In this document: positions 1-7,968 of the stretch, piece after piece
Layout: each line of letters starts with the position of its first letter
Position numbering within the stretch: the first letter of the stretch is position 1
The notes under the pieces: generated by a model
The model's input: only the letters and a program-made list of their open reading frames with translations
The model's database searches: none
Told to the model about the DNA's origin: nothing
Assembly (NCBI GenBank): GCA_026710795.1
Contig: JAPOQK010000009.1
Location: 1 to 64,000, forward strand
Reading direction: 5' to 3'
DNA from: Candidatus Poribacteria bacterium
Lineage (GTDB): Bacteria > Poribacteria > WGA-4E > WGA-3G
Length of the DNA stretch: 64,000 nucleotides
Position numbers and translations under genes: made by a program

Positions 1-476
1 ACCGAATCGCTTGTATCCGAAACGATGCGCACCATAAAGCAACAACAGATATTGTCAATAAGGCATCTGCTATCGGTATTGAGACACTCAAGGTTACCAA
101 TATGGTAAAGAATAAGAAACTCGCACAAGCATTGTCACATTCAGGATTAGGCGGGTTTCTCTCTAAACTCAAGACCAAAGCAGAAACGCTTGGAATACCT
201 GTCACAGAAGCATCGCAATTCTATGCGAGTAGCAAAACCTGTAGCAGTTGTGGATATAAAAAGAAAGATCTAACGCTTTCAGAAAGAACGTATCATTGCA
301 GTCAATGTGATGTTTCTATAGATAGAGATGTCAACGCTGCAATCAACCTAAGAAATGTCGCGGTAGGGCATACCGAGACAGAAAACGCTTGTGGAGTCCA
401 AATAAGACCTCACACGGAGGCACGAGAGACGGAAGCAGGAAAAGCCGTTTGGAAGCAACAAGTGCTGCCAATATAA
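1..476 (+). CDS. tnpB: TnpB (IS200/IS605 family RNA-guided nuclease), 5'-truncated by window edge
   Basis: This is the C-terminal part of a TnpB/OrfB protein; the frame is open from base 3, so the gene begins outside the window. The visible part has the RuvC-II glutamate context (IGIETLKVTNM), a four-cysteine zinc ribbon (CSSCGYKK ... CSQC) and the RuvC-III aspartate context (DRDVNAAINLRN), the usual order at the TnpB C-terminus. TnpB is the transposon-encoded nuclease that uses an RNA derived from the element's right end to recognise DNA. All catalytic residues expected in this part are present, so this segment gives no sign of decay. The element's right-end hairpin follows the stop codon directly. 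No TnpA is visible; it could lie upstream or be absent. Confidence 0.93.
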   Translation, partial: RIACIRNDAHHKATTDIVNKASAIGIETLKVTNMVKNKKLAQALSHSGLGGFLSKLKTKAETLGIPVTEASQFYASSKTCSSCGYKKKDLTLSERTYHCSQCDVSIDRDVNAAINLRNVAVGHTETENACGVQIRPHTEARETEAGKAVWKQQVLPI

Positions 477-481
477 GAGCT

Positions 482-516
482 AAGAATCCCCATGCTTTAG
501 CTGGGGGAGTATGTCA
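482..516 (+). mobile_element. Right end of the TnpB element (hairpin, omega-RNA 3' region)
   Basis: Six bases after the tnpB stop codon is a hairpin with CCCCA/TGGGG arms around GCTTTAGC (488-507), followed by a GTCAA end at 513-517. This resembles the subterminal hairpin and cleavage end of IS200/IS605 elements. The sequence from about 517 on would be host DNA and, if an omega-RNA is made, its guide. A related hairpin lies alone at 20659-20698. Confidence 0.75.
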
Positions 517-625
517 ACATCAAGTTATGTTCATATTTATTATTACAATTTATTGAAAATTGGAATATCAGAAAAAACAGACAGAAATTGTCAAAATATA
601 ATTATGTGCAAGGAATTATACATAA

Positions 626-2380
626 ATGAAATTAATACTCTCAACACTTATTTTTTTCTTAACAATCTCAATCGTCCTTGCTGAAGAACCTTCTTCGTTT
701 GGGACCCCTCCGTGGCAACCTACGGGAAAATATACACATACTGATATCCGTGAGAGTTCTGGAATTGTTGCAAGTAGACAATTTGAAGGTGTATATTGGA
801 CGTTGAACGATTCAGGCAATCCCGCTGTGCTTTATGCAACAAAACGAAATGGGGAATTAATCCGAGAAATCCAGGTGAACGGTGCACGAAATTTCGATTG
901 GGAAGCACTCGGTATTGACGACAAAAGACAGCTCTGGATTGGGGACATTGGCAATAATAGTAGAATGCGATTTAATTTAAGTGTGGCTGTTGTGAAGGAA
1001 CCGAATCCTAACACTGATACTGAAGCAGATGTTATCGCAAAATATCCGTATCGTTATCCTGATAATAATGTTGATGCGGAAGGATTGTTTATTGCTGATG
1101 GGATACCTTATATCGTATCTAAAGAACAAACTCGGGCAGTGCTGTATCGTTTTCCTGAATTGAAAGTAGGGACAAAACAGGTTTTGGAACAGGTCGGTGA
1201 GTTCGCAGGAGCAAGACTGGTCACAGGTGCGGGTATTTCAGAAGATGGAAAACGGGTTGCTGTCTGCACTTACAATTCGCTTTGGGTATATAATATAACT
1301 GCTGGAAACTTAGCAGATGCGATAGAAGGTCAACCTTGGGAATTAAGGCACAATTTTCAAGGTGAAGCTATCTGCTTTGAAGGGCACAATCTCTATCTTA
1401 CAAACGAAGCACGCGATATCTATGCCCTGCCTCAGTTTTGGTATGAGAAAACGTGGAAAATACCACCTAAGAATACACAATCAGCAGTATCGTTGTTAGT
1501 TGACCAAGAAACGGATATGTATAAGTTAGAAAGTTATCGTGAGTCGGGGATTGATATAGATGGTGGACATGTCGCTTTGAACGGCAATGCTGCTGGTGTG
1601 GAAGTCCATCAGAAAATTAAGGTTCCTTACAGAAACCTATATCAAATCAGTGCCATTATGACTCGTGGACCTGAATATGGACTTGCAGAACTCACTGTTA
1701 ATGGAACAACAGTCGGACAACCTTATGATTGCTATCAGGATGAACTGGTTGCGGGGACGTTGGTGGAATTTGGTGAAGTGCCATTGAATCAAGGAGATAA
1801 TCATATTATCTTAAAGAGTGTTGGAAAATCTACTGAGTCAACAGGCTACAAAGTCGGTATCGATTCCTATCAGGTATTGCACGCTTCTCCGTTTGTGCGG
1901 AAATACATGGTCTTGGGTCCATTTCCAAAAGGAGATGTTAACACGAATATTCCAACGATTTCTCCTGATCAGCCACTTAACCTGAATGAAACCTATACAG
2001 GTTTAGATGGAAAAACGATCCGTTGGCGTGAAGCAGAGACCAGAACAAGTGGTATGCTGGATTTACGATCAAACATCGGAATGAACACAAACGTAGTTGG
2101 CTATGTGGTTACTTATGTCTATGCACCTAAAGTAGTGGATACAGCAATGTTATTAGGCAGTGATGAAACTGTTACTGTTTGGCTAAATGGAACAGAAATC
2201 CATAGAAAGCGGGTCTATCGTCGTATAACACCAGATGTAGATACTATTCCTTGTCAACTGAAGGCAGGGTGGAATGAGGTTGTGTGTAGTGTTGAGCAGA
2301 ACAGTTGGACGTGGGCACTGTATATGCGTTTTACTGATGCAGATGGGGTTTTTAAATATAGACCGCGTTTGCAGGAATAG
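626..2380 (+). CDS. Secreted beta-propeller protein with C-terminal carbohydrate-binding-like domains
   Basis: A 584-residue protein with a signal peptide (about residues 1-19, cleaving near VLA-EE). Residues about 30-290 hold beta-propeller-like segments (WTLNDSGNPAVLYA, NFDWEALGIDD, LWIGDIGNN, DAEGLFIADG, YLTNEARDIYAL), of the kind seen in secreted phytase-like and SdiA-regulated-like propellers. Residues about 290-430 look like a beta-sandwich (TVNGTTVGQPYDCYQDE), and the C-terminal 150 residues resemble the PA14/sugar-binding fold with the typical 'LLGSDETVTVWLNGTEIH' segment. A substrate cannot be named; extracellular carbohydrate or ester chemistry is a guess. AAGGAA at 609-614 gives a plausible ribosome binding site. 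It stands alone between the TnpB element and convergent ileS. Confidence 0.7.
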   Translation: MKLILSTLIFFLTISIVLAEEPSSFGTPPWQPTGKYTHTDIRESSGIVASRQFEGVYWTLNDSGNPAVLYATKRNGELIREIQVNGARNFDWEALGIDDKRQLWIGDIGNNSRMRFNLSVAVVKEPNPNTDTEADVIAKYPYRYPDNNVDAEGLFIADGIPYIVSKEQTRAVLYRFPELKVGTKQVLEQVGEFAGARLVTGAGISEDGKRVAVCTYNSLWVYNITAGNLADAIEGQPWELRHNFQGEAICFEGHNLYLTNEARDIYALPQFWYEKTWKIPPKNTQSAVSLLVDQETDMYKLESYRESGIDIDGGHVALNGNAAGVEVHQKIKVPYRNLYQISAIMTRGPEYGLAELTVNGTTVGQPYDCYQDELVAGTLVEFGEVPLNQGDNHIILKSVGKSTESTGYKVGIDSYQVLHASPFVRKYMVLGPFPKGDVNTNIPTISPDQPLNLNETYTGLDGKTIRWREAETRTSGMLDLRSNIGMNTNVVGYVVTYVYAPKVVDTAMLLGSDETVTVWLNGTEIHRKRVYRRITPDVDTIPCQLKAGWNEVVCSVEQNSWTWALYMRFTDADGVFKYRPRLQE

Positions 2381-2601
2381 TATTTTCAGAGACACAAATT
2401 TATTTCCACATTCTAAGTTAGTCTTTACGTTCGCCTTGAAAAATATCTTCTTTTCAGCTAATTTGAACCCTCAATTTATATTTTCAAGCCATTTCTAAAA
2501 AATATCATATTTTTGGTAGCCTTTTTGCTACGAATCTACACTTAATTAGCAAAAGGACAAAAAATGTTTTTATATAGAAATGTAGAATCGTGTGATATAT
2601 T

Positions 2602-2745
2602 ATGGTAAACATTGAAATTAAAGAGACACATTTCTGTAGGAGCGATCTCCGAATCGCGACAAAACTCACTGATAGTCGGGAATCGGAGTTCCCTCCTACA
2701 ACTCAAAATGTCCTGTTAATTCTAAAGTTCACTATAAATAGACAT
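2602..2745. repeat. MITE-like palindromic repeat (copy A)
   Basis: The core at 2635-2700 begins TGTAGGAGCGATCTCCGAAT and ends in the near-complement ATCGGAGTTCCCTCCTACA, giving a long imperfect hairpin. The flanks (about 2602-2634 and 2701-2745) are also imperfect inverted repeats of one another. The same core, in opposite orientation and with a shorter loop, sits at 28381-28434. It lies in the 553-bp spacer between the propeller gene and the end of ileS, which otherwise holds only AT-rich sequence and the repeat at 2777-2858. Confidence 0.75.
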
Positions 2746-2776
2746 TTAAGTCCGATAATAGAAATGGTATTACATT

Positions 2777-2858
2777 AACGCGAATTCGGTATTTGATACG
2801 AAAATTATTAGATTGCGTCTTCTACGACACAATCTAACAGATTGTGCTACAAAAAGAG
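2777..2858. repeat. Dispersed ~78-bp repeat (copy 1)
   Basis: This stretch aligns along its whole length with 18910-18988. The longest identical block is ACACAATCTAACAGATT, and 'CGTATTTGA/GGTATTTGA' blocks are conserved near the left end. It contains a perfect 8-bp hairpin, CACAATCT-aac-AGATTGTG (2828-2846). No coding potential is seen. Both copies sit just 3' of a gene end (ileS here, purB at copy 2). Confidence 0.7.
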
Positions 2859-2933
2859 ACATAATATTTTAGTGGTAATATAAGTATCTTACAGACAGCA
2901 CGATGGAGGGTGCCAATTACCATTGCATGGAAT

Positions 2934-5900
2934 TTACACTTGTTCAACGCTAAGTGTTGCAGGCTCTCCGTTGAGTTTTTGGTCAAGACTGAATGCTTTT
3001 TCACCAAGAGATTCTACTACTTCTGTTGTCAAGGTTTCAGCAAGGATATAATCTCGATGTGTATCAAACGCTTCCATTACAAGTTCTGATGATGTATTGA
3101 CACTGAGCTTAATCCTATCAGACACGTTAAAGTCTGCATCCTTCCGCATGTTTTGGATTTTGTTGACAAGTTCACGTGCCATACCTTCAAGCACTAACTC
3201 GTGCGTCAGTTCGGTTGACAATGCAACGAACTTTCTCGCATCTACCTCCACAAAAAATCCTTCGCGATTTTGTGTCTGCATGTCAATCTCTGATGTCTCA
3301 AGTGTATAGGTTTCACCTAATGCCTCAATCTGCAGACTTCCGTTCGCTTCCAATTCGGCTTTTAGCTGCATTGTATCTGCTGTCGCGAGTGCTTTTGCGA
3401 TTGCCTGTACACCTTTGCCATACTTCGGTCCCAAAACCTTGAAGTTCGGTTTGAGGGAAACTTGAGCAAATGTGTCTAATTTCTCTGTAAAGACGATTTC
3501 CTTAATATTCAACTCGTCGTGAACAAAAGATGCCATGCGATTGACGGTCTCCTTTTCTTCATCGGACAGTCCACCAAGTGTGATTTCAGCAAGCGGTTGG
3601 CGCGTTTTGATTCCTGAGCGATTTCGTGCTGCGTGTCCCATGCTAATAACCTCGCGTGTAAATGCCATATCTCTTTCTAATACTGAATCTATGAGTTCTG
3701 AATCTGCGACTGGGTATTCTGCAAGATGAACACTGAGTGGTGCATCTGGGGCAAGTGAACCGACTAAGTTTCGATAAAGTTCGTCGGACAAAAACGGTAT
3801 GAACATTGCGGCGAGTTTTGCAACGGTAACAAGCACTTCATATAACGTGGCATATGCAGCCTGCTTGTCCTGTCCTGCCTCTGCACCCCAAAAGCGGTCG
3901 CGAGAACGGCGGACATACCAGTTGCTAAGGTCATCCACAAAAGATTCAATGGCACGAGGTGCATTCGTGAGGTGATAGTTTTCCATGTCGTCGCGTACCT
4001 TGTTAATCAAGGTATGTAAGCGCGACAGAATCCAGGTATCTAAGATTGCGCGTTCCGCTACCGGTGGGGCATCTTCCAAGACATCAACCTGTTCCAAGTT
4101 AGCATACATTACGAAAAAACTATATACATTTTGAAGCGTTCCCATAAACTTCTTCAATGCTTCATCAACACCTTCAATCTGGAAAGTAAGCTGTGTCCAT
4201 GGTGGTGATGCTGTGAATAGATACCAGCGTACTGCATCTGCCCCCTGTTCGTTCAATATCGTCCACGGGTCAACTGTATTGCCACGACTTTTGCTCATCT
4301 TTGATCCATCAGAAGCGAGGATCAGTTCAAGACAGAGGCAGTTTTTGTATGCAGGTTTATCGTAAAGCAGAGTGCCTGTTGCTAATAGGCTATAGAACCA
4401 TCCACGGGTTTGGTCAATCGCCTCTGAGATGAAATCTACGGGATAAGAACGTTCAAAAAGTTCTTTGTTCTCAAATGGATAGTGCCATTGTGCGGTGTGT
4501 GCGCAACCTGAGTCGAACCAGCAGTCAATGACATCCTGTACGCGATGCATCGTTCCACTACATTTCTCACAGGTTAGGATTACATCATCAACGTAAGGTC
4601 GGTGTAATTCAATATCGTCCGGTACATCTTTACCGATTTCCTTCAATTCGGCAATACTACCGACACAGTGTTGATGTCCACAATCGTCACATATCCAGAC
4701 AGGTAGTGGTGTTCCCCAGTAGCGTTCACGACTCAATCCCCAATCAATGTTATTTTCCAGCCAATTGCCGAACCTACCATCTTTGATATGTTCGGGATAC
4801 CAGTTGATTTCTTGATTGTGTTGCTGCATCTGGTCTCGGATGGCAGTTGTACGGATAAACCACGATTCGCGCGCATAATAGAGGAGTGGATTGTCGCATC
4901 GCCAACAGAACGGGTATTGGTGTGTATATTCAGTAGCCTTGAACAGTAAGCCACGTTCGTCCAAGTTCTCTATGATCATCGGATCAGCGTCTTTGACGTA
5001 TTCACCTGCCCACACGTCCTTTACATCGGGAACAAATTTACCATCATCACCTACCAATTGTACAAATGGCAGATTGTGTTTCTGTCCAATATCGTAGTCA
5101 TCTTGTCCGAATGCGGGAGCGATGTGGACTAATCCACTACCTTCTGTGGTTGTTACGAAATCAGCTGTGACGATGTAGTGAGACTTTTCATCATGTTGTC
5201 CACTGTCAAACAACGGTTCGTATTCCCACTTGCGGAGGTCAGTGCCTTTGTAACTTTCAATGATTTCTGGAGGTGCATCGTCAAATAAACTTGATATACA
5301 TTCCTTTGCGAGGATGAGTTTTTGTCCGTTATCTTCTACGGCGACGTAATCGTAATCTTCACCGACAGCCACCGCTAAGTTAGATGGGAGTGTCCACGGG
5401 GTCGTTGTCCAGACAAGTAGATAGGTATTTTCTTTATTCTTCAATGGAAAGCGGACAAAGATTGATGGGTCAGCTACTTCCTGATAACCGAGTGCGACTT
5501 CATGACTTGCTAAGGTTGTACCACAGCGATAGCAATATGGTTGCACCTTATGTCCTTGATACAGTAGTTTCTTATCCCATGCTTGTCGTAGAACCCACCA
5601 TACGCTTTCGATATAATCGTTTGACAATGTGATGTATGCTTCATCTAAGTTGACCCAGAATCCGATACGTTCAGTCATCTCGCGCCAATCCTGTTCGTAT
5701 TGGAAAACATTTTCCTTGCATTTTTCAATGAAGTTCTGAACTCCGTAAGCCTCTAATTCTGCTTTATTCGTGATATTCAGTTGTTTCTCAACCTGATATT
5801 CGACGGGAAGTCCGTGTGTGTCCCAACCTGCTTTTCTGTGGACATAATGTCCTGTCATCGTCTTATATCGGCAAACGGCATCCTTCATGATGCGTGCGAG

Positions 5901-6077
5901 GACGTGATGCACGCCGGGTGGTGCATTTGCAAACGGCGGACCCTCAAGAAAAACGAAGGGTGGCGCGTCTTTGTGCATGTCCATGCTTTTCTGAAAGATG
6001 TTGTTTTCACGCCAGAACGTGAGTGTCTGTTTTTCTTTTTCAGCGAAGGTGAATTGCGGTGATACCTCTTCAAACAT
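2934..6077 (-). CDS. ileS: Isoleucyl-tRNA synthetase, type 2 (IleRS2) with GxHH motif
   Basis: A 1047-residue class I synthetase that charges tRNA-Ile. N-terminal catalytic residues include the start of the Rossmann fold (FVFLEGPPFANAPPG) and GVHH at residues 55-58 in place of the usual HIGH. KMSKS is present near residue 590 (SDGSKMSKSRGN), zinc-ribbon-like cysteine pairs lie near CRCDNP, CDDCGH and CEKCSG, and an editing insertion lies between. Length and motif fit the bacterial type-2 group related to eukaryotic cytosolic enzymes. In that group a swapped HxGH-to-GxHH signature has been reported to give extreme mupirocin resistance, so resistance is an inference here. AGGAGG precedes the ATG. 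Expression appears to be controlled by the attenuator at 6140-6415. Confidence 0.97.
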   Translation of the reverse strand: MFEEVSPQFTFAEKEKQTLTFWRENNIFQKSMDMHKDAPPFVFLEGPPFANAPPGVHHVLARIMKDAVCRYKTMTGHYVHRKAGWDTHGLPVEYQVEKQLNITNKAELEAYGVQNFIEKCKENVFQYEQDWREMTERIGFWVNLDEAYITLSNDYIESVWWVLRQAWDKKLLYQGHKVQPYCYRCGTTLASHEVALGYQEVADPSIFVRFPLKNKENTYLLVWTTTPWTLPSNLAVAVGEDYDYVAVEDNGQKLILAKECISSLFDDAPPEIIESYKGTDLRKWEYEPLFDSGQHDEKSHYIVTADFVTTTEGSGLVHIAPAFGQDDYDIGQKHNLPFVQLVGDDGKFVPDVKDVWAGEYVKDADPMIIENLDERGLLFKATEYTHQYPFCWRCDNPLLYYARESWFIRTTAIRDQMQQHNQEINWYPEHIKDGRFGNWLENNIDWGLSRERYWGTPLPVWICDDCGHQHCVGSIAELKEIGKDVPDDIELHRPYVDDVILTCEKCSGTMHRVQDVIDCWFDSGCAHTAQWHYPFENKELFERSYPVDFISEAIDQTRGWFYSLLATGTLLYDKPAYKNCLCLELILASDGSKMSKSRGNTVDPWTILNEQGADAVRWYLFTASPPWTQLTFQIEGVDEALKKFMGTLQNVYSFFVMYANLEQVDVLEDAPPVAERAILDTWILSRLHTLINKVRDDMENYHLTNAPRAIESFVDDLSNWYVRRSRDRFWGAEAGQDKQAAYATLYEVLVTVAKLAAMFIPFLSDELYRNLVGSLAPDAPLSVHLAEYPVADSELIDSVLERDMAFTREVISMGHAARNRSGIKTRQPLAEITLGGLSDEEKETVNRMASFVHDELNIKEIVFTEKLDTFAQVSLKPNFKVLGPKYGKGVQAIAKALATADTMQLKAELEANGSLQIEALGETYTLETSEIDMQTQNREGFFVEVDARKFVALSTELTHELVLEGMARELVNKIQNMRKDADFNVSDRIKLSVNTSSELVMEAFDTHRDYILAETLTTEVVESLGEKAFSLDQKLNGEPATLSVEQV

Positions 6078-6139
6078 TTTAAACTATTAGCCTCCTGACT
6101 GTTTGGTCCGTTGTCCGATACGGTTATCTGGTAAATTCG

Positions 6140-6189
6140 TTAAAAAAGAAAACACCCTCACCGATATGTATGTTTCAGTGATGGGCGTT
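6140..6189 (-). terminator. Intrinsic terminator (attenuator) in the ileS leader
   Basis: Read on the minus strand, AACGCCCATCACTG (6189-6176) pairs with CGGTGAGGGTGTT (6163-6151) to give a 13-bp stem with one bulged A and a 12-nt loop, followed at once by TTCTTTTTTAA (6150-6140). It lies about 63 nt upstream of the ileS start codon and downstream of the leader peptide. In that position it would stop ileS transcription rather than end an upstream gene. Confidence 0.85.
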
Positions 6190-6228
6190 CTAATAGTATT
6201 TCTTATCTGCTTGCGGTTAGCCCACCAC
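6178..6228 (-). promoter_or_regulatory. Antiterminator of the ileS leader
   Basis: GTGGTGGGC (minus strand, 6228-6220) is complementary over nine contiguous pairs, with one G-U, to GCCCATCAC (6186-6178). GCCCATCAC is the 5' half of the terminator stem, so the two structures exclude each other. The first segment overlaps the last codons of the leader peptide (Val-Val-Gly-stop), where a ribosome reaching the stop codon would cover it. Confidence 0.75.
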
Positions 6229-6336
6229 AGCACGACGAATTGCTATAATAATATGTATGGCGCGATGGGAGTCTTGGTGTAGGTCGGTGTGGTGCGCAGA
6301 CTTTTTGTATTGTGATCTCAGTGATTGATAAAACAT
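6217..6336 (-). CDS. 39-residue Ile-rich leader peptide of ileS
   Basis: A short reading frame opens with ATG at 6336-6334, with an AGGA ribosome binding site seven bases upstream, and closes with TAA at 6219-6217. Residues 27-33 read IHIIIAI: five Ile codons in seven (ATA, ATT, ATT, ATA, ATT), followed by RRAVVG and the stop. It lies between a consensus-like promoter and a terminator/antiterminator pair in front of ileS. By analogy with leader peptides of amino-acid operons and of E. coli pheST, ribosome stalling at the Ile codons when charged tRNA-Ile is scarce should favour the antiterminator and let ileS be transcribed. The frame is too short for routine gene calling, so it would normally be missed. 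Confidence 0.8.
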   Translation of the reverse strand: MFYQSLRSQYKKSAHHTDLHQDSHRAIHIIIAIRRAVVG

Positions 6337-6386
6337 CCGAAAATCCTGTTGAATACATACGTGGTTAGCGTTTTGAGTTCGTTAAA

Positions 6387-6415
6387 ATGATACTACATGC
6401 TACTGTGGATGTCAA
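6387..6415 (-). promoter_or_regulatory. Sigma70-type promoter of the ileS leader
   Basis: On the minus strand TTGACA (6415-6410) and TATCAT (6392-6387) are separated by exactly 17 bases. Transcription would start near 6380, about 45 nt before the leader peptide ATG. A separate rightward TATAAT at 6448-6453 probably belongs to the divergent protease gene. Confidence 0.8.
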
Positions 6416-6477
6416 ATCTTTTTGGATGTGAATTCTGAGATATGGTGTATAATGTATATATTTGGAGGAACACTTTT

Positions 6478-7944
6478 ATGGAACAGGAATGGGATGAGAC
6501 ACTACAGCAAATTGCTGAAAGTGCATTAACTAATTCTGTTGTGCATTTGGATGTAGGAAGAGGAATTCCGCTTTTATCGTTACGTCCTCAATATACTATA
6601 TCCAAAGTAACTTCAAGCGGTGGAAGTGGATTTTTTATAGAAGAGCACTTGATAGTGACGAACTGTCATGTCATCTTAGGGGCGACATCTGTATCAATTG
6701 AACTTTCAAATACAGAAGACACATTTCATATTGAGAGTGTTAAGTCGTGGGACTTTGATAATGACTTAATTGTTCTCAAGGTAACTAAGAAGGGTACACC
6801 ACTCAAACTTGGGGATAGTGACAGGATAGCAAACAAGGATTTAATTTGTGCTGCGGGTTACCCTAAAGGCAATCCTGATATTACACACGGCACCATTGAT
6901 GGAATCCAAACAAAGGATAATCGGCTCCGAATGAAAATCGGTACAGCCAGGGGCAGCAGCGGTTGTCCTATAATGAATAGAAAGGGTGAGGTGATAGGGA
7001 TTGATACCTCATCGGACAAGACCTACAGTTACGCTATTCCTTCAAATACTTTAAAATCACTAATCAGAAAGACTGGAGAATCACTACCTTTCAAGGAGTG
7101 GCAAGAACTTCCACATATACGTGCCTATTATGCAACTGATGTAGCTGATGATATGTTGGAAAAGGGAGAATTTAAGGAGGCAGTTACGTATTATGATATA
7201 GCGATTGAGTTAAAACCTGATATAGCTGCTGCATACAAAGGATGCGCAGTCGCAAGGATGGGACTGGGAATGTTCCGTCGGGCAATGGAAGATTATCTCA
7301 CTTGTCGAAAACTCAATCCAAAGTCATTAAGAGGGTCCGGTTTTTGGTCATATTTAACTTGGAAGTGGGTAGGGTTTTGGATTATAGTTGGACATTTCCT
7401 CATCAAGTTGCTGAAGAAATTTATTAGTGAAAGTAGTTGGTATAGATTCAGAGGAATTGGTAAGTCTGCCTTTGCAAAATCTGCAACGAAAGATGGGGAA
7501 CATTCCAAAGCCAGAATGCTATTTAAAGAAGCAATAAGTGACTTTTCTGAGGCTATTAATCTTGAACCAGAGAAGTCAAAAATCTATAATAGTCGTGGGT
7601 GGACAAAGTATCTACTTGGAAAAGTTGAAACTGATCAAGAAAATGAAGAAGAAGCGAAAAAACTATATCAAGAAGCAGTATCGGACAGTGATATGGCACT
7701 CCAGTTAGAGTTAAAGAAGCCAAAATATAGGTCTGCCTTTTTTCACACCCGTGGTGTTGCTAAGGCAGGATTAGGTGACCACTGTGGTGCCATTGAAGAC
7801 TTTGATGTATCCATCAAGTTATATTCAGAAAAAGCATTATATTTTCATGATCGTGGACTTTCAAAAGAAGCACTTGGACAGCAAGAAGCAGCAGAAATTG
7901 ACTTTTCAAAGGCAAAGGGATTAGATCCAAAAATCAAGAGATAA
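6478..7944 (+). CDS. Trypsin-like serine protease with TPR repeats and a membrane segment (copy 1)
   Basis: The start is placed at 6478: GGAGGA lies at 6464-6469 and the N-terminus MEQEWDETLQQIAES then matches the adjacent paralogue. An in-frame upstream ATG at 6442 precedes the ribosome binding site. The 488-residue protein has an S1C-like trypsin fold in residues about 20-210 with His64 (TNCHV), Asp96 (NDLIVL) and Ser161 (GSSGCP). A TPR pair follows (about 220-285), then one hydrophobic segment (WVGFWIIVGHFLIKLL), then further TPRs to the end. There is no signal peptide, so the protease domain is probably cytoplasmic or membrane-tethered. Domain order suggests a sensor/effector-type protease using TPRs to bind a partner; the substrate is unknown. 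It is followed after 24 bp by its paralogue. Confidence 0.82.
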   Translation: MEQEWDETLQQIAESALTNSVVHLDVGRGIPLLSLRPQYTISKVTSSGGSGFFIEEHLIVTNCHVILGATSVSIELSNTEDTFHIESVKSWDFDNDLIVLKVTKKGTPLKLGDSDRIANKDLICAAGYPKGNPDITHGTIDGIQTKDNRLRMKIGTARGSSGCPIMNRKGEVIGIDTSSDKTYSYAIPSNTLKSLIRKTGESLPFKEWQELPHIRAYYATDVADDMLEKGEFKEAVTYYDIAIELKPDIAAAYKGCAVARMGLGMFRRAMEDYLTCRKLNPKSLRGSGFWSYLTWKWVGFWIIVGHFLIKLLKKFISESSWYRFRGIGKSAFAKSATKDGEHSKARMLFKEAISDFSEAINLEPEKSKIYNSRGWTKYLLGKVETDQENEEEAKKLYQEAVSDSDMALQLELKKPKYRSAFFHTRGVAKAGLGDHCGAIEDFDVSIKLYSEKALYFHDRGLSKEALGQQEAAEIDFSKAKGLDPKIKR

Positions 7945-7968
7945 TACCATTTTTAAAGGAATGTTAAC

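Noticed and set aside
2274-2498. 74-codon rightward open frame after the propeller gene.
   Set aside because: It mostly overlaps the propeller gene in another frame and reads into AT-rich spacer without family features.
6178-6228. T-box riboswitch in the ileS leader (GGTGGGCTAACCGC resembles the T-box GGGTGGNACCGCG).
   Set aside because: The 9-bp helix runs straight through the supposed bulge and no Stem I specifier structure is visible, whereas a leader peptide with clustered Ile codons explains the same segments.
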